Source: Aurantiochytrium sp. KH105
Taxonomy: Eukaryota > Sar > Bigyra > Thraustochytrida > Thraustochytriidae
Direction: 5' to 3'
Assembly: GCA_003116975.1 (NCBI GenBank)
Contig: BGKB01000197.1
Location: 1-64,000 of the forward strand
DNA: 64,000 bases
Positions 29,789 to 40,100 of the stretch are shown here, in pieces (within the stretch, counting starts at the first letter, position 1; the number at the start of each line of letters is the position of its first letter). The translations under genes were made by a program, and so were the position numbers. The notes under the pieces are model-generated. The model was given only the letters and a program-made list of their open reading frames with translations. It had not been told where the DNA came from and did not search any database.

Positions 29789-30484
29789 GGTCGCTTCGAC
29801 GACCGTCCTCTCTCTGCGGTGCCGCGATCTTCGCGGATGCGGCTCTCCACCCAACTCGGATCGCTCTGCGGGTTACGCATCGGCGACGTCACGGCAGGCT
29901 GGCTGGGCAGGCAGGCTGTGGCAGGCTGCCGAGCACCGCCCGCTGCCGATCACCTGTGCGCATCCTCCTCTCTCGCTCGCACGCATGCATGCGCACGACC
30001 TGGCTCTCGCTCGCTCGCCCCGCCCCGCCTCGCTCTCTCCGTGCAGGCAGTGTGTCGTCTCACTGTCAGTCAGGTACGCCGGCCGTCCCGGGACGCGCGT
30101 CCCCCGAGCCATGATATGCCATGATGACACGCACGTCCGCTGCTGGCCGCTGCCGGCCGCGTCCCCTGCGCCGGGCTCCCTCTCCCTTTCTTTCTCCTCG
30201 GCCCTCTCTCTCTCTCTCGCCCGTGCTCGGCCAGGCGGCTCGCACGGCCGACGCACGACCTCCCCTCTCGCCCTTTCTCCCTGCCTGCCGTGGCTCGCCC
30301 TCGCCGAGAATCTGTCCCCTGGCCGTGCGCACGCCGACGCATGACACGGCATGCATGGCGTGCATGGCATGGCATGACATGACATGACATGATATGGCAC
30401 GACTGACTGACTGACTGACCCCGGCCGGCGTGCGTGCCCACGCGTCCCTCCCTCCCTTTCCTGGCTCTGCTTGACAGCGCGTGA

Positions 30485-30507
30485 GTGCGTGCGTGCGTGC
30501 GTGCGTG

Positions 30508-30539
<32 letters not shown>

Positions 30540-30541
30540 CG
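30485..30541. repeat. compound (GTGC)n-(CTGC)n microsatellite
   Basis: GTGC units pass directly into CTGC (GCCT) units, a one-base change of the tetranucleotide. Confidence 0.9.
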
Positions 30542-30870
30542 TCGAGTTCTCCGCCCGCCGAGCGTGTCCCGGCGCGAGCGGCGGCGGCGCGTGCCTGCGC
30601 GTCCCGCCCTGCCGAGCGCGGCCTCTCTCCGCTGCCGCTGGCCGCGGGCTGCCACCACTGCACGCACACGCCGCGATCGACCGGCAACATCTCGATCGCG
30701 GCCAGCTCGGCGGCGAGGGCGAGGGCGGACGGGCGCGGTTTGCGGTCGCCGTGCAAGTGCTGATTGACTGACAGTGAGCGTGGCGCGGCAGGGCGGCGGC
30801 GCGTCAGACGAGCGCGGCCTCGTCGATGCGGCCGCTCCGCGCTGTCTGAAAGGAACGAGCGAAAGGAACG

Positions 30871-30900
30871 AGAAAGAAAGAAAGAAAGAAAGAAAGAAAG
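30871..30900. repeat. (GAAA)n microsatellite
   Basis: A pure AGAA/GAAA tract of about seven units. Confidence 0.9.
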
Positions 30901-31803
30901 GAGCCTCTGAGAGGAGAGGAAAGGAAAGGAGCGGAAGCGCGGAGCGGAGCGGCGGGACCGCGCTGACGGCCGGAGATGGGATGGGACGGGCAGCCCGCCG
31001 GCCAGCCAGCCAGCCAGGTGTGGCGGCACAGGCAGGGAGAGAGGGCGGCGGACGAGGTCGGGGTCTTGTCTTGCTTGCGCGAGGCCGGGCGGGGCGATGG
31101 TCGGTCGGCCGGTCGGCGTGGCCGCTCGCAGTTGGCCGGCCACTGCCGCCGTGGAGGGAAGGAGGGAGGGAGGGAGGATTGGGGGGATGCGGGGAGAGGG
31201 GACGTAGGGCACAGTGGCCGCAGGCGGAGTGGGACGCGCGGTGGCAGGCATTCCGGCGATCTTCTTTTTGATTAATCCAAAAAAATACTAACTTGTTAAT
31301 TTCCACCTTTTCGCTTCTTTTTCTTCTTCTTGATCAGCACAAGTCGACAGTGGCGAGCATGGCGAATCCAAGCAAAGCCAAACAAGCGAAGCCACGTCCA
31401 AGGCAGAAAAAGCAGTAAAGTTGAAGCCATGGCAGACAGTCAGCCAGCCAGCCAGGCAGGCAGCCACCTCCGCATAGAGTGTTTTTTTTTCTTTTGTTTC
31501 ACTTCAAGTTTGCTACGAAGGCCCTAATGCGGGCACGGCGGTGCACGCGCCGCGTCGCCTCGCTCTTCTGGGACGCGCGGCCTCGCCGTCGTGCTAGCTT
31601 TCGCCAGCCAGACGAGCGCTCTGGCTTATACATGGCCGAAGCCAGACGCAGCGCGAGAGACGAGGCGAGATAACGAGAGAGAGAGAGAGAGAAAGGAAGC
31701 GAGGCGCCGCTCGCGAGCAGTGGCAGCCAGCTGCAGCTGGCTGCTGCTGCGGCAAGAGTCTGCAGGACTGGGACGCTACTGATAGCGACCGAGGGACTAA
31801 CAG

Positions 31804-31804
31804 T

Positions 31805-31836
<32 letters not shown>

Positions 31837-31838
31837 AG
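31804..31838. repeat. (GAAA)n microsatellite
   Basis: A pure tract of about eight units, continuing as imperfect purine sequence to about 31870. Confidence 0.9.
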
Positions 31839-32583
31839 AAAGGAAAGAAAGAGGAAGGAAGAAAGGGAGACGAGCTCGGAAGTCCTCCGAAAACAAATCT
31901 TCGCCGCCGCGCCGCGCCGCCTCGCCTCGCTGATTCCTCTGCTCTGCTCTGGCTGACTGACTCGGGCCCAACTGCGAAGCTGCAGCTGCTGGTTGCTGTT
32001 GCAGTTGCTTGCTTGCTTGCTTCCTTGCTTGCTTGATTGATTGATTGAATGGTACGACGATTTACAGAATGAAAGAGGGATTGAACGATGAATTCAATGG
32101 TGGCTGGATGGCTCTAATCGACTCGACTCGATCTGACTCGACTCGACGCGACCCGGGTCGGCTCGCGAGTCGCCACACGTGAAGAGTGGTAGCTGACACC
32201 GGCGATCGAATGATTTCACTGTCCGTGCATAGATCAACCCGTCAATCAACAACCATAGAGAACGAACGATGTGTCCCGAGTCGGACCGCGGCGCCGCTTG
32301 CAATCGACTCTCGACGCGAGGCTCTCTCTCTCTCTCTCAAAAGCCGCGCGATCCTCGCCTCCCTGTCGTGTCTCGTCTCGTCTCGTCTCGTGCCGCCCAA
32401 AAAAGCGTCCCTTTGCCGCGATACGAGCGGAAAGCCCAGAGGCAGCAAGAGGCAGGGGGACTCGGAGGGAGACAGAAAAACAGTAGGGGCCTATAGGCAT
32501 GTGCTGTAGCAGGTAAGTGAATATACCATAAATAGCGAGGTGATGAAAGAAAGCCCGCCAGAGAGAAAAGAAAAGAAATAGAA

Positions 32584-32584
<1 letters not shown>

Positions 32585-32619
<35 letters not shown>

Positions 32620-32628
32620 AAAGAAAGA
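32585..32628. repeat. (GAAA)n microsatellite
   Basis: A tract of about ten units, embedded in A/G-only sequence from about 32560. Confidence 0.9.
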
Positions 32629-33801
32629 TCGCGCCTGCGCAGGCGTCATCGGTGTCGCGCCGCGCCCGAGCTGCCCTGCTCCAACCCCGACCGCGGCGGC
32701 GGCGCGGCGAGCACCACGCCACGCAGAATCATCATCATCGCAGCAGCCAGCTGGAGGCGGGCAGGCCGGCAGGTTGGCCGCCGGCGCGTCCCAGCAGCAG
32801 CGCCAGCAGCGGCAGCGACAGCGCGGGCGGGAGGGAGCGAGGGGCCGGGACGCGGCGGCGGGCCGACGTGGCCCAAATCGAGGCTCGCGCAGGAAGCGTC
32901 ACTTCGCAGGCCCGGCACAACAACTCGCGCGACCTGCACGCCGGGTGCCCGCCCGCGCGGGGGGCGACCGGGCGCCAAGCAGGCGGGAGAGGGCGAGCAG
33001 GCAGCCCGCGGGGGGCACGGGCCGAGTGCGGCGCCCGCAGAAGCGTACCCGTGGCCCTGATCTGCCCGGCTCTGAATAGCCCAGCCTGAGTGGTGTTTCA
33101 TTCATCTTTATCTATTCATGCACTTTCACACACACACACACACGCGCAGACTGACACGCAGACTGGCAGGCAGGGAGGCGCCGAGCAGAGCAACAGAGCA
33201 ACGCGGAGACGCCCGGCAGCTGCCCTGTCTGCTGCCGCGCCTGACTGCCGCTGCCGCTGCCGCTGCTTGGCAAGAAGCCGCCCGACCCAGCCGGCTGTTT
33301 ATTCGCTTGCCTGCTTGCCTGGCGCATGCGCGAGCGAGCGGCCGGTGTGCGTGCATGCGTGGCCTTGGCGGATGTGCGCAAATGCATCGGCGGCAAAGAG
33401 TGGGCCAGGTTGTTGTGCACGCGGCAGGGCGAGCAAGCGACACGACACAACACGACACGACACGACACGAGTTCGTCTTACCTTCGCTGCCGCCTACGTA
33501 CGTACGATGGATGTAGGCTGCCCGTGCGGCGGCGATGACGACGGCGATGATGATGCACGCTCGCACGCACGCTCGCTCGCACGCTCGCACGCACGCACGC
33601 ACAGGGTGCGGCGATGTAAGTAGGTCAAGCCTGCGAGCGACCCAAGAGCGAAGGAAAGGATCGGGCCATCCAGGCTCCAGCCCTCAGGTTCCTTCCTTCC
33701 CGCTCCCTTCCTCTTGGCGATGAGAGAGAGGCCTTCTTCCATCCTTCGCGGCGGGCTGCCTCTGGCTGGCTGCCGCAGGCCGTCTCCTCTGGCCCCTCTG
33801 A

Positions 33802-33802
33802 C

Positions 33803-33841
<39 letters not shown>
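33802..33841. repeat. (TGTC)10 microsatellite
   Basis: A pure TGTC/CTGT tract followed by a short (TGGC)n. Confidence 0.9.
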
Positions 33842-33911
33842 TGTCTGGCTGGCTGGCTGAGAACTTGGAAAGGGGGGAGACGAGACGGAGAGGCAGTGGG
33901 CCTCCCTTTCC

Positions 33912-33912
33912 T

Positions 33913-33952
<40 letters not shown>

Positions 33953-33955
33953 TCG
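33912..33955. repeat. (TTTC)11 microsatellite
   Basis: The pyrimidine-strand counterpart of the GAAA tracts nearby; further imperfect CTTT sequence runs to about 33985. Confidence 0.9.
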
Positions 33956-34096
33956 TTCTTTTTTTTTCTTCTTTCTTTCTTTCTGCCACCACTGTTCTTT
34001 CCTCGGGTCGATATCGCAGCTGCGCGCGCGTGGTATACTTTATCGGGGAGCGGGGAGAGAGAGAGGGAGCGGCCGCGAGGTAAAAAAGATCAGCCA

Positions 34097-34138
34097 GATG
34101 GGATGGGATGGGATGGGATGGGATGGGATGGGATGGGA
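34097..34138. repeat. (GATGG)8 pentanucleotide microsatellite
   Basis: Uninterrupted GATGG/GGGAT units. Confidence 0.9.
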
Positions 34139-34601
34139 CGAAATGAGGCGGCGCGGATGACATGACACATGATACGAGGAAGGAGAGAGACCAACTAAAA
34201 ACAGAAAAGGAAGATGGAAGGAGGGATCGAAAAAAAAGAAAAAAGAAAAAAAGAAAAAGAAAAAAAAAAAAGAAAAAGAGCACCCCATCAAATCCCCATC
34301 CGGCGTCACCGCCGTCGTCACCGCGCACCGTCGCCGTGGCCCCCGCGAGCGAGCCCTGCCTGGCCTTGCCAAGCCGTCCCTCCCGAGCGGACCGAGCGGA
34401 CGACAGACAGCAGACTGCAGACAGCGGACGCCGACGAGGCGAGGCCCCGCGCGCGCTGCAGAGCGAGCGAGCAAGAGGCATCGCGCATTGCGCATTGCGC
34501 ATCGCGCATCGAGCCAAGCCGCGCGTCCCACGCGTCAAAGGCGCCCCAGCCAGCCGGCACGGGCACACGCGGGACGAAGACCGATCCTTGGGACCGAGAC
34601 C

Positions 34602-36752
34602 ATGACGGTCGCAGTGCTCGCGAGCAGCGAGTCGGCTGACGCATGGAATGGCGTCAAGCAAGAGCAGCAGCAGCAGCAGCAGCAACAGGGGACGCAAGTT
34701 CACGGAAGTAACGACGGTGACCACGAGCTTGCGCGCGGTGAAAAACGCACACTCCATGGCGGCCTCAAACGCCTTAGCGAGTCCGAGCAGCAGGCCGTCG
34801 GCGTGCTGCAGGCGCTCCTGCCCAGCACAAGCGCATTCACCGTCCGCTCGCAGCTACTTCAAAATTTGGCCCATCTCCACAATGTCAAGGTCGACGAGAC
34901 CTCCGTTCACGAAGAACACCACGACGAGGACGAGGATGGAGACGAGGACGCCGCCAGCGGCATCGACAGCGACGAAGGAACCGCGCGCGCGAGCAAGATT
35001 GCCCGCTTACACTCGGCCACAGACAGCGTAGGCACCGCGTCCAGCGCCGCCAGTGCCGCCGCACTCTCTGCCAAGTCGCGCGCAAACCGGAAAAAGTCCT
35101 CCTCACGAGGTTACTCCACCGCCTGGCGGCGTAAGAGCAATTGCCACTATTGCGAGCCGCTCGGGGAAAATTGTGGTCTTGTCGCAGGCAAGTGTCCTAA
35201 CCGTCCCTGCAAGACCTGCAACAACCGCCATCGCCTCGGACGCTGCCGCAAGCAGGCATCCTCTTCCTCCTCGTCCTCCTCGTCCTCTTCGTCTTCCTCC
35301 GCCTCCTCCGTCTCGTCCACCTCCTCGTCCTCATCCTCCTCAAAGCGTCGCGGCCAATCCGCAAGTCCCACATGCGAAAAGATCTCGCCGTCTCTTGCAC
35401 TTGAAAAAGCAAGAGCAGCTGCTGCATCAACCGCGCCAAAGGCAAAGGCCAAGGCCAAGGCAACGGTAAAGGTGCTCAATGAAAATGAGGCCACCTCTCT
35501 CGAGACCGTCGCTGCCGAGGCCCTCGTTCTCGGCGGACAGAAACCGAGCACCAACCTTACCTTTGGCGCGCTCAAGAGCTTGAACGCCCCAGCCCGTTCT
35601 CCATCCTCTCCTGTACCCTCCAACACCACAGAGAAGCAGGCCAGCGACTGTGACATAAATTATTCGCGCTCCCCGAGCCCTTCGACGGCCTCCGCGGGGA
35701 CCGCCTCGCTGCCTCCTCCCTTCTCTTCTTCCAACGCAAGCACCACCGCTGCAGCCACAACTACTTTGGCACACCACTCCACCTGTGACCCGAACACCTC
35801 GGCAACCATGCCCGCTTCCTTTACAATGCAACCTCCGCGGCCTTCTTCATTCGATATCTCCGACACGAGCTCGTTGTCCATGATGCAGCAGGCCATGCTG
35901 TCGCAACTTCGCATGAACTTTGCCCAGCCGCCGCAGTGCCGATCCACCAACACCGACGTCTCCGCTATCATCCAAGAGCAGCTGCGCCAGCTCAGTGAAA
36001 ACAATCCGGTCACCAGCGGCGCTCAGAACGAAGCCACGAACCCACCCACAGTCGCCACCAACCTCAACATGAATACCCACGCTAATTCTTCCCAACATGG
36101 TACTGGTGCCGATGGACGCGTGTGGAACATGATCAGGGACATCCAACAGGATCGAGTGCCCAATGCGTCATTCCCCGCAGTCAACAACAAGACACCAAAG
36201 CCGCTCTCCCTCCTCGAAGGTTTCATGCCCTCGTCAGCCCAAATGCCTTGGGCCTCCTCCTCGGCGCTTCGCACACCCACGGCCCTCGCAAACCCTTACA
36301 ATCTCAGCACGAGGAACAACAACCCTCCCGCGCCAAGTGCCATTTCGCCCAAGAGCTCTCGCAGCGCACGGCGGGCCGTGCGCGACGTCGAGTCCTCTTC
36401 TTTTGCCTCGTCCTCTACCTCCTCGTCCACATCTTCTGACCCCTCCCCTCTCATTTCTGGCCACGCAACAAAATCGACAGCATCCAAGGGTACCGATGCC
36501 TCCGCGGTCACCTCGCCCAAACGGGAGGCAGCACGCAAACAGGCACAACCGCAGTCGCAGCAGCGCCAGTACACCATGATGCGCAAGCGCAGCGAGTGCC
36601 ACTTTTGCAAGCAGATTGGCCAAAACTGCGGACGGGTGGCAGGCAAATGCCCCAACCGGCCTTGCAACGATTGTGGCGGTCGCCACCGCCACGGTCGGTG
36701 CCGTCTCAAGCGCGCGGCCCGTGTTTTTGCGAAAAGCGCCGCATCCAGCTAG
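34602..36752 (+). CDS. protein with two copies of an unrecognised Cys/His zinc-binding module
   Basis: The start is the ATG at 34602 (GAGACCATGACGG), giving 716 residues. A polyglutamine run lies near 22-30 and a helical segment at about 55-95 (ESEQQAVGVLQALLP ... QLLQNLAHLHNV). The first module is at about 180-215 (CHYCEPLGENCGLVAGKC then PNRPCKTCNNRHRLGRC); the second is near the C-terminus at about 665-700 (CHFCKQIGQNCGRVAGKC then PNRPCNDCGGRHRHGRC). Both have spacing C-x2-C-x6-C-x6-C-x4-C-x2-C-x3-H-x4-C, eight potential zinc ligands, with basic residues after the last Cys. The second half resembles a CCHC zinc knuckle shortened by one residue. The about 450-residue linker is Ser/Thr/Ala/Pro-rich. 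The Cys/His pattern plus flanking Arg/Lys suggests nucleic acid binding (inference); a transcriptional or RNA regulator is plausible. No known family is recognised. Confidence 0.8.
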   Translation: MTVAVLASSESADAWNGVKQEQQQQQQQQGTQVHGSNDGDHELARGEKRTLHGGLKRLSESEQQAVGVLQALLPSTSAFTVRSQLLQNLAHLHNVKVDETSVHEEHHDEDEDGDEDAASGIDSDEGTARASKIARLHSATDSVGTASSAASAAALSAKSRANRKKSSSRGYSTAWRRKSNCHYCEPLGENCGLVAGKCPNRPCKTCNNRHRLGRCRKQASSSSSSSSSSSSSSASSVSSTSSSSSSSKRRGQSASPTCEKISPSLALEKARAAAASTAPKAKAKAKATVKVLNENEATSLETVAAEALVLGGQKPSTNLTFGALKSLNAPARSPSSPVPSNTTEKQASDCDINYSRSPSPSTASAGTASLPPPFSSSNASTTAAATTTLAHHSTCDPNTSATMPASFTMQPPRPSSFDISDTSSLSMMQQAMLSQLRMNFAQPPQCRSTNTDVSAIIQEQLRQLSENNPVTSGAQNEATNPPTVATNLNMNTHANSSQHGTGADGRVWNMIRDIQQDRVPNASFPAVNNKTPKPLSLLEGFMPSSAQMPWASSSALRTPTALANPYNLSTRNNNPPAPSAISPKSSRSARRAVRDVESSSFASSSTSSSTSSDPSPLISGHATKSTASKGTDASAVTSPKREAARKQAQPQSQQRQYTMMRKRSECHFCKQIGQNCGRVAGKCPNRPCNDCGGRHRHGRCRLKRAARVFAKSAASS

Positions 36753-37143
36753 CCAGCTGCGGGGCCGTCCTGTCTCTATTTCTCTCTCTCTCTCTCTCTC
36801 TCTCTTCCTCATTTTTAATCCCCTTCTAGATCCACAATCTATCCACAACTCTTCTGAACACCTCCTTTACACCCAACTCTTTTCCCTCTTCATGTACGTT
36901 GGGTCAAGGGAGGCTGCCTTCTCTGACCGTCAACACAAAACACTTTCCTTCTCCTTTTCCTTTTCATACACTTCTGCCACTTGGCTTCCAGCGACGATAC
37001 TCAACTTGTTCACGAGCACCGCTAGAGAGGCAAGTTCACTCGCAATCCTTTCTGTCATCGACATTTGTGATTTACAGTGACCCTTGGGATTCATTCCTTC
37101 ATTCATCAAACATGTGTATATCATGGGAACAAAACGTCCTCTT
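36753..37143. other. 3' flanks of two convergent genes
   Basis: This stretch contains a (CT)n tract at 36776-36805 just after the stop of the zinc-module gene, then T/C-rich sequence. No gene is seen. Confidence 0.6.
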
Positions 37144-40100
37144 CTATTCAAACTCAAAAGGCTGCTTACACATTGGACATTCGTTCTTGTGCGAGGTCCT
37201 GAACCACTTGACCAAGCATCTCGAATGGTAAGCATTCTTGCACACTGAACACTTGAGTCGCGGAAAAGATTGATCGTTCGCGTGCACCACAGCATAGCAA
37301 ATCGGACAAGGCTCCATCCCCTCCAATTCCTTGTCCATGTTCAGCTTCCATAGCAAAAGCGCATCTAAAAGCGTACCGTCTTGACTGGTCAGCAGTGTGT
37401 TGATCTGCATAACCCATCGACGCCATCGATCACGCGAAATACCCACCTGGCCCACGCACTCGACCTGCACGTTCTCAAGCGGAAAGCAAAGAGGAATACG
37501 CACCTCCATCTCCACAGAGCAATCCTCCTTTTCGTACAACGCCGTCACCATACGCGCGCCGGCGCTCGCGCGCACCGTGATCTGACCAAAATCTTCCAGA
37601 TCCTCCTCAGTCCCGGCGTTCTCCCCTCGCTGACCCACGTCGTTCACAGCATCAAATGCGTGCTCGCGATTCGCCTTTACAATGTCAGCCACCTCGATGG
37701 CCACGATCTTCGGAGTAATGAACTTGGACATGAGCGCACGTACACGCGCATACTCGGCACGATTCACAAGAGTACTGTCGGTAAACCACTTGCGCGAAAG
37801 TGCGGGCAAGACACGCATCGTCTGCGCCCCAACCCTTTGGCGCAAAGCGTCCGGAGTGCTTCCGGACGTCTCGTCAAGTAAGCTCCAGCGCAATGCCTCG
37901 GCAACGAGCCCACGGCTCTCTAGAATTTGCTTTGTCGCTTCGCGCTCATCCGCGTCTGCACCTCTCATCTCCCGTAGCAAAGCCACCACGGCCCGCCAGC
38001 AAGATACGGGGAAGTCGCCTTTGCCATCTGCCACGCGTCCGGCCTGCAAACCTTCCAGGAGCACCTCACGCTGCGACCACCATTTTCTAGCGAGGTCTCC
38101 TTCTTCCGCAGCAAATTTCTCCACGACGTCGGCCAACGCAGACGCAACCTCGTCATTAGCCCCATCGCGAGCTAAAGCGATGCGCTCCAAGATGCCTCGC
38201 ATGCGCTCATCGCTCTGCATCAACAGCGAAAAGGGCGCGCGTTTCACGAGATCGAGCGCCTCAAGAGGCACACTGCCCGCGGGACTTTGGCCTGCACCGT
38301 CAGGTCCCGCAAGAACGAGGTCAATGGCCTTGTCGACAATGCGCTCTGCGTCCTCATCCTCGGCATCCAAATGCGCTGCGGTGCGCATAGTCGCCTGCAC
38401 AAGCGCTGCATCGACCCCCCCATGCAAGGCGCACGTCACAAGCACACGTGATACGTACTCGTGCAGAGACGCGGGCAGCGCTGTCGACGGCACGTTTTGC
38501 AGCAAGCTTTGCAAGACGTGAATCGCGGCGAGCAACACATTGTGAAAAGATGGCGCTGCCTGTTTTGCATTCGGCTGCCGGAGATGAGCCGCGACTCCAC
38601 GGGGCGCCGCCACAGCCTCCAGGGCAGCACTCACAAAAAGCAGATTTCGAAGCTCTTCGCGTCCAAGACGCGCGCCCCGACCGGGACCCGTCAACACACC
38701 AAACTGCTCCAGCGCACGACACAAGCTCACGTCCATGACCTTGCTCGTCACACCAGCATTGTTCTCCTCCGTGTCCTCACCAGCGGCCCGATCGAGCTTG
38801 GCGCCCGATCGAGCTCCTTGTCGGGTCGAACTCGACCCCGATTGGCCTCCTTGTCGCCGCGCCTGAGCCTGTGCCATTTGCTCCAGGGCGCGTTGACGTC
38901 GCGCTTTGCTCGCCGCCAGCGCTTCGCGACGTTGCATCTCCGAATCTACCGGCTTGGGGGTCAGACTGGGCAACAACTTCATCAATCGCAGTGACTCCTT
39001 GTGGTCACCCGCACGCCGCGCCTGTGCCAAAAGTCCATTCAATTCGGCCAACGTCTCTGGCACATAGTGTTTCGCCTTCAAATGCCGTTCAATGGTCTGC
39101 ACCTCGCGTCCCTCCAAGACAACCGTGTAGTAAGGCTCGCTAGGATCATCCAAATGGACCTTGCTGACGATGCCAGCAACGGGCGCCCCAGGAGTCTTCA
39201 TATACAAAATCTCCTCGCCTTCAGAAAATGCTGGCGCCTTAAATGCCGGGGCGTTCGAGGTAGTCTCAAGGTCTGCCCTCGCGCCCGTGCCTGCCTCCCC
39301 CAGAGTCGCCCCTTCCTGGTCGATATTCTTGTTGACCTCACCCTCTTCTTCGTCTTGCCCTCCGCTTTCTAGTCCGGAGTCCCCGTCCTCGTGATCTTTC
39401 ATGACGGTAATGAAGGCATCTGCCGTTCCCGCGGCCTCGTCCCGTGCAGCTGCTGGCACGTGCTGCAGCACGGCAGCGGCACATCGTTCCACCAAGGCAT
39501 CAAACTTCAAACCTAGCTCTTGCAGTAGAGGCGACATAGTCTGCACCAAGGCGCGCAAGGCCGGAAGTGAAAGCTGCAAGCCCTCCATTGCAGGCACAAT
39601 CTGGTCTTTTACCGTCTCACGGACCTCCTGCGCGTCCGATGCAACCGCATAAGACGAAAGTGCCGAGGCGCTCGCGAAAACCTCTACAACAGCCGCCTCT
39701 TCCATGACAGCTTGCAGCGCTTCGTCCTCGAGCGCTGCGTGTACAAAGTCTCCAAATCGTGCCTGCACAATGTACGGCACAAGAATCGCTTCACGCCATT
39801 CTGGATGATCTCCCGCGTGGGTGACAAGGGTCCACAGAAGCGGAGCTGGCTCGTAGAATCCAAGACATCCGTCTTCGACCTCCTCGCTCACGTACATGGC
39901 CACGTCGACGAGCCGTTCAGGCTGGCGTGTGCTCGACAAACGCGAAAAGACATCTTTGCCGCGGTCGCCTTGGCGCACGAGATGCGCCCACGCGTGTTCG
40001 GCTCGCTCGCCCCACAAAAGATTGTCCGCCGGGCGATCAAACACGCGCACGAGCCAATCTCGCAACCAAGACTCTGTCTCTGACGCGACGGCATCCACGT

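Larger units (their letters stand above)
28989..34601. other. 5.6-kb gene-poor, microsatellite-dense region
   Basis: I find no supported gene. Frames of up to 477 codons exist on the minus strand (29873-31306), but they are Arg/Pro/Ser-rich and follow the simple repeats and GC bias. The stretch contains more than a dozen microsatellites of different motifs (listed separately for the clearest ones) interspersed with GC-rich unique sequence. The last few hundred bases must include the promoter of the gene at 34602. An unannotated non-coding RNA cannot be excluded. Confidence 0.6.

Noticed and set aside
29873-31306. A 477-codon minus-strand ORF
   Set aside because: The translation is Arg/Pro/Ser/Ala-rich and follows microsatellites and GC skew; another overlapping frame is almost as long. 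No domain is present.
36234-36848. A minus-strand ORF with Cys/Arg-rich sequence opposite the second zinc module
   Set aside because: It is antisense to a well-supported, internally repeated module and has no similarity of its own.
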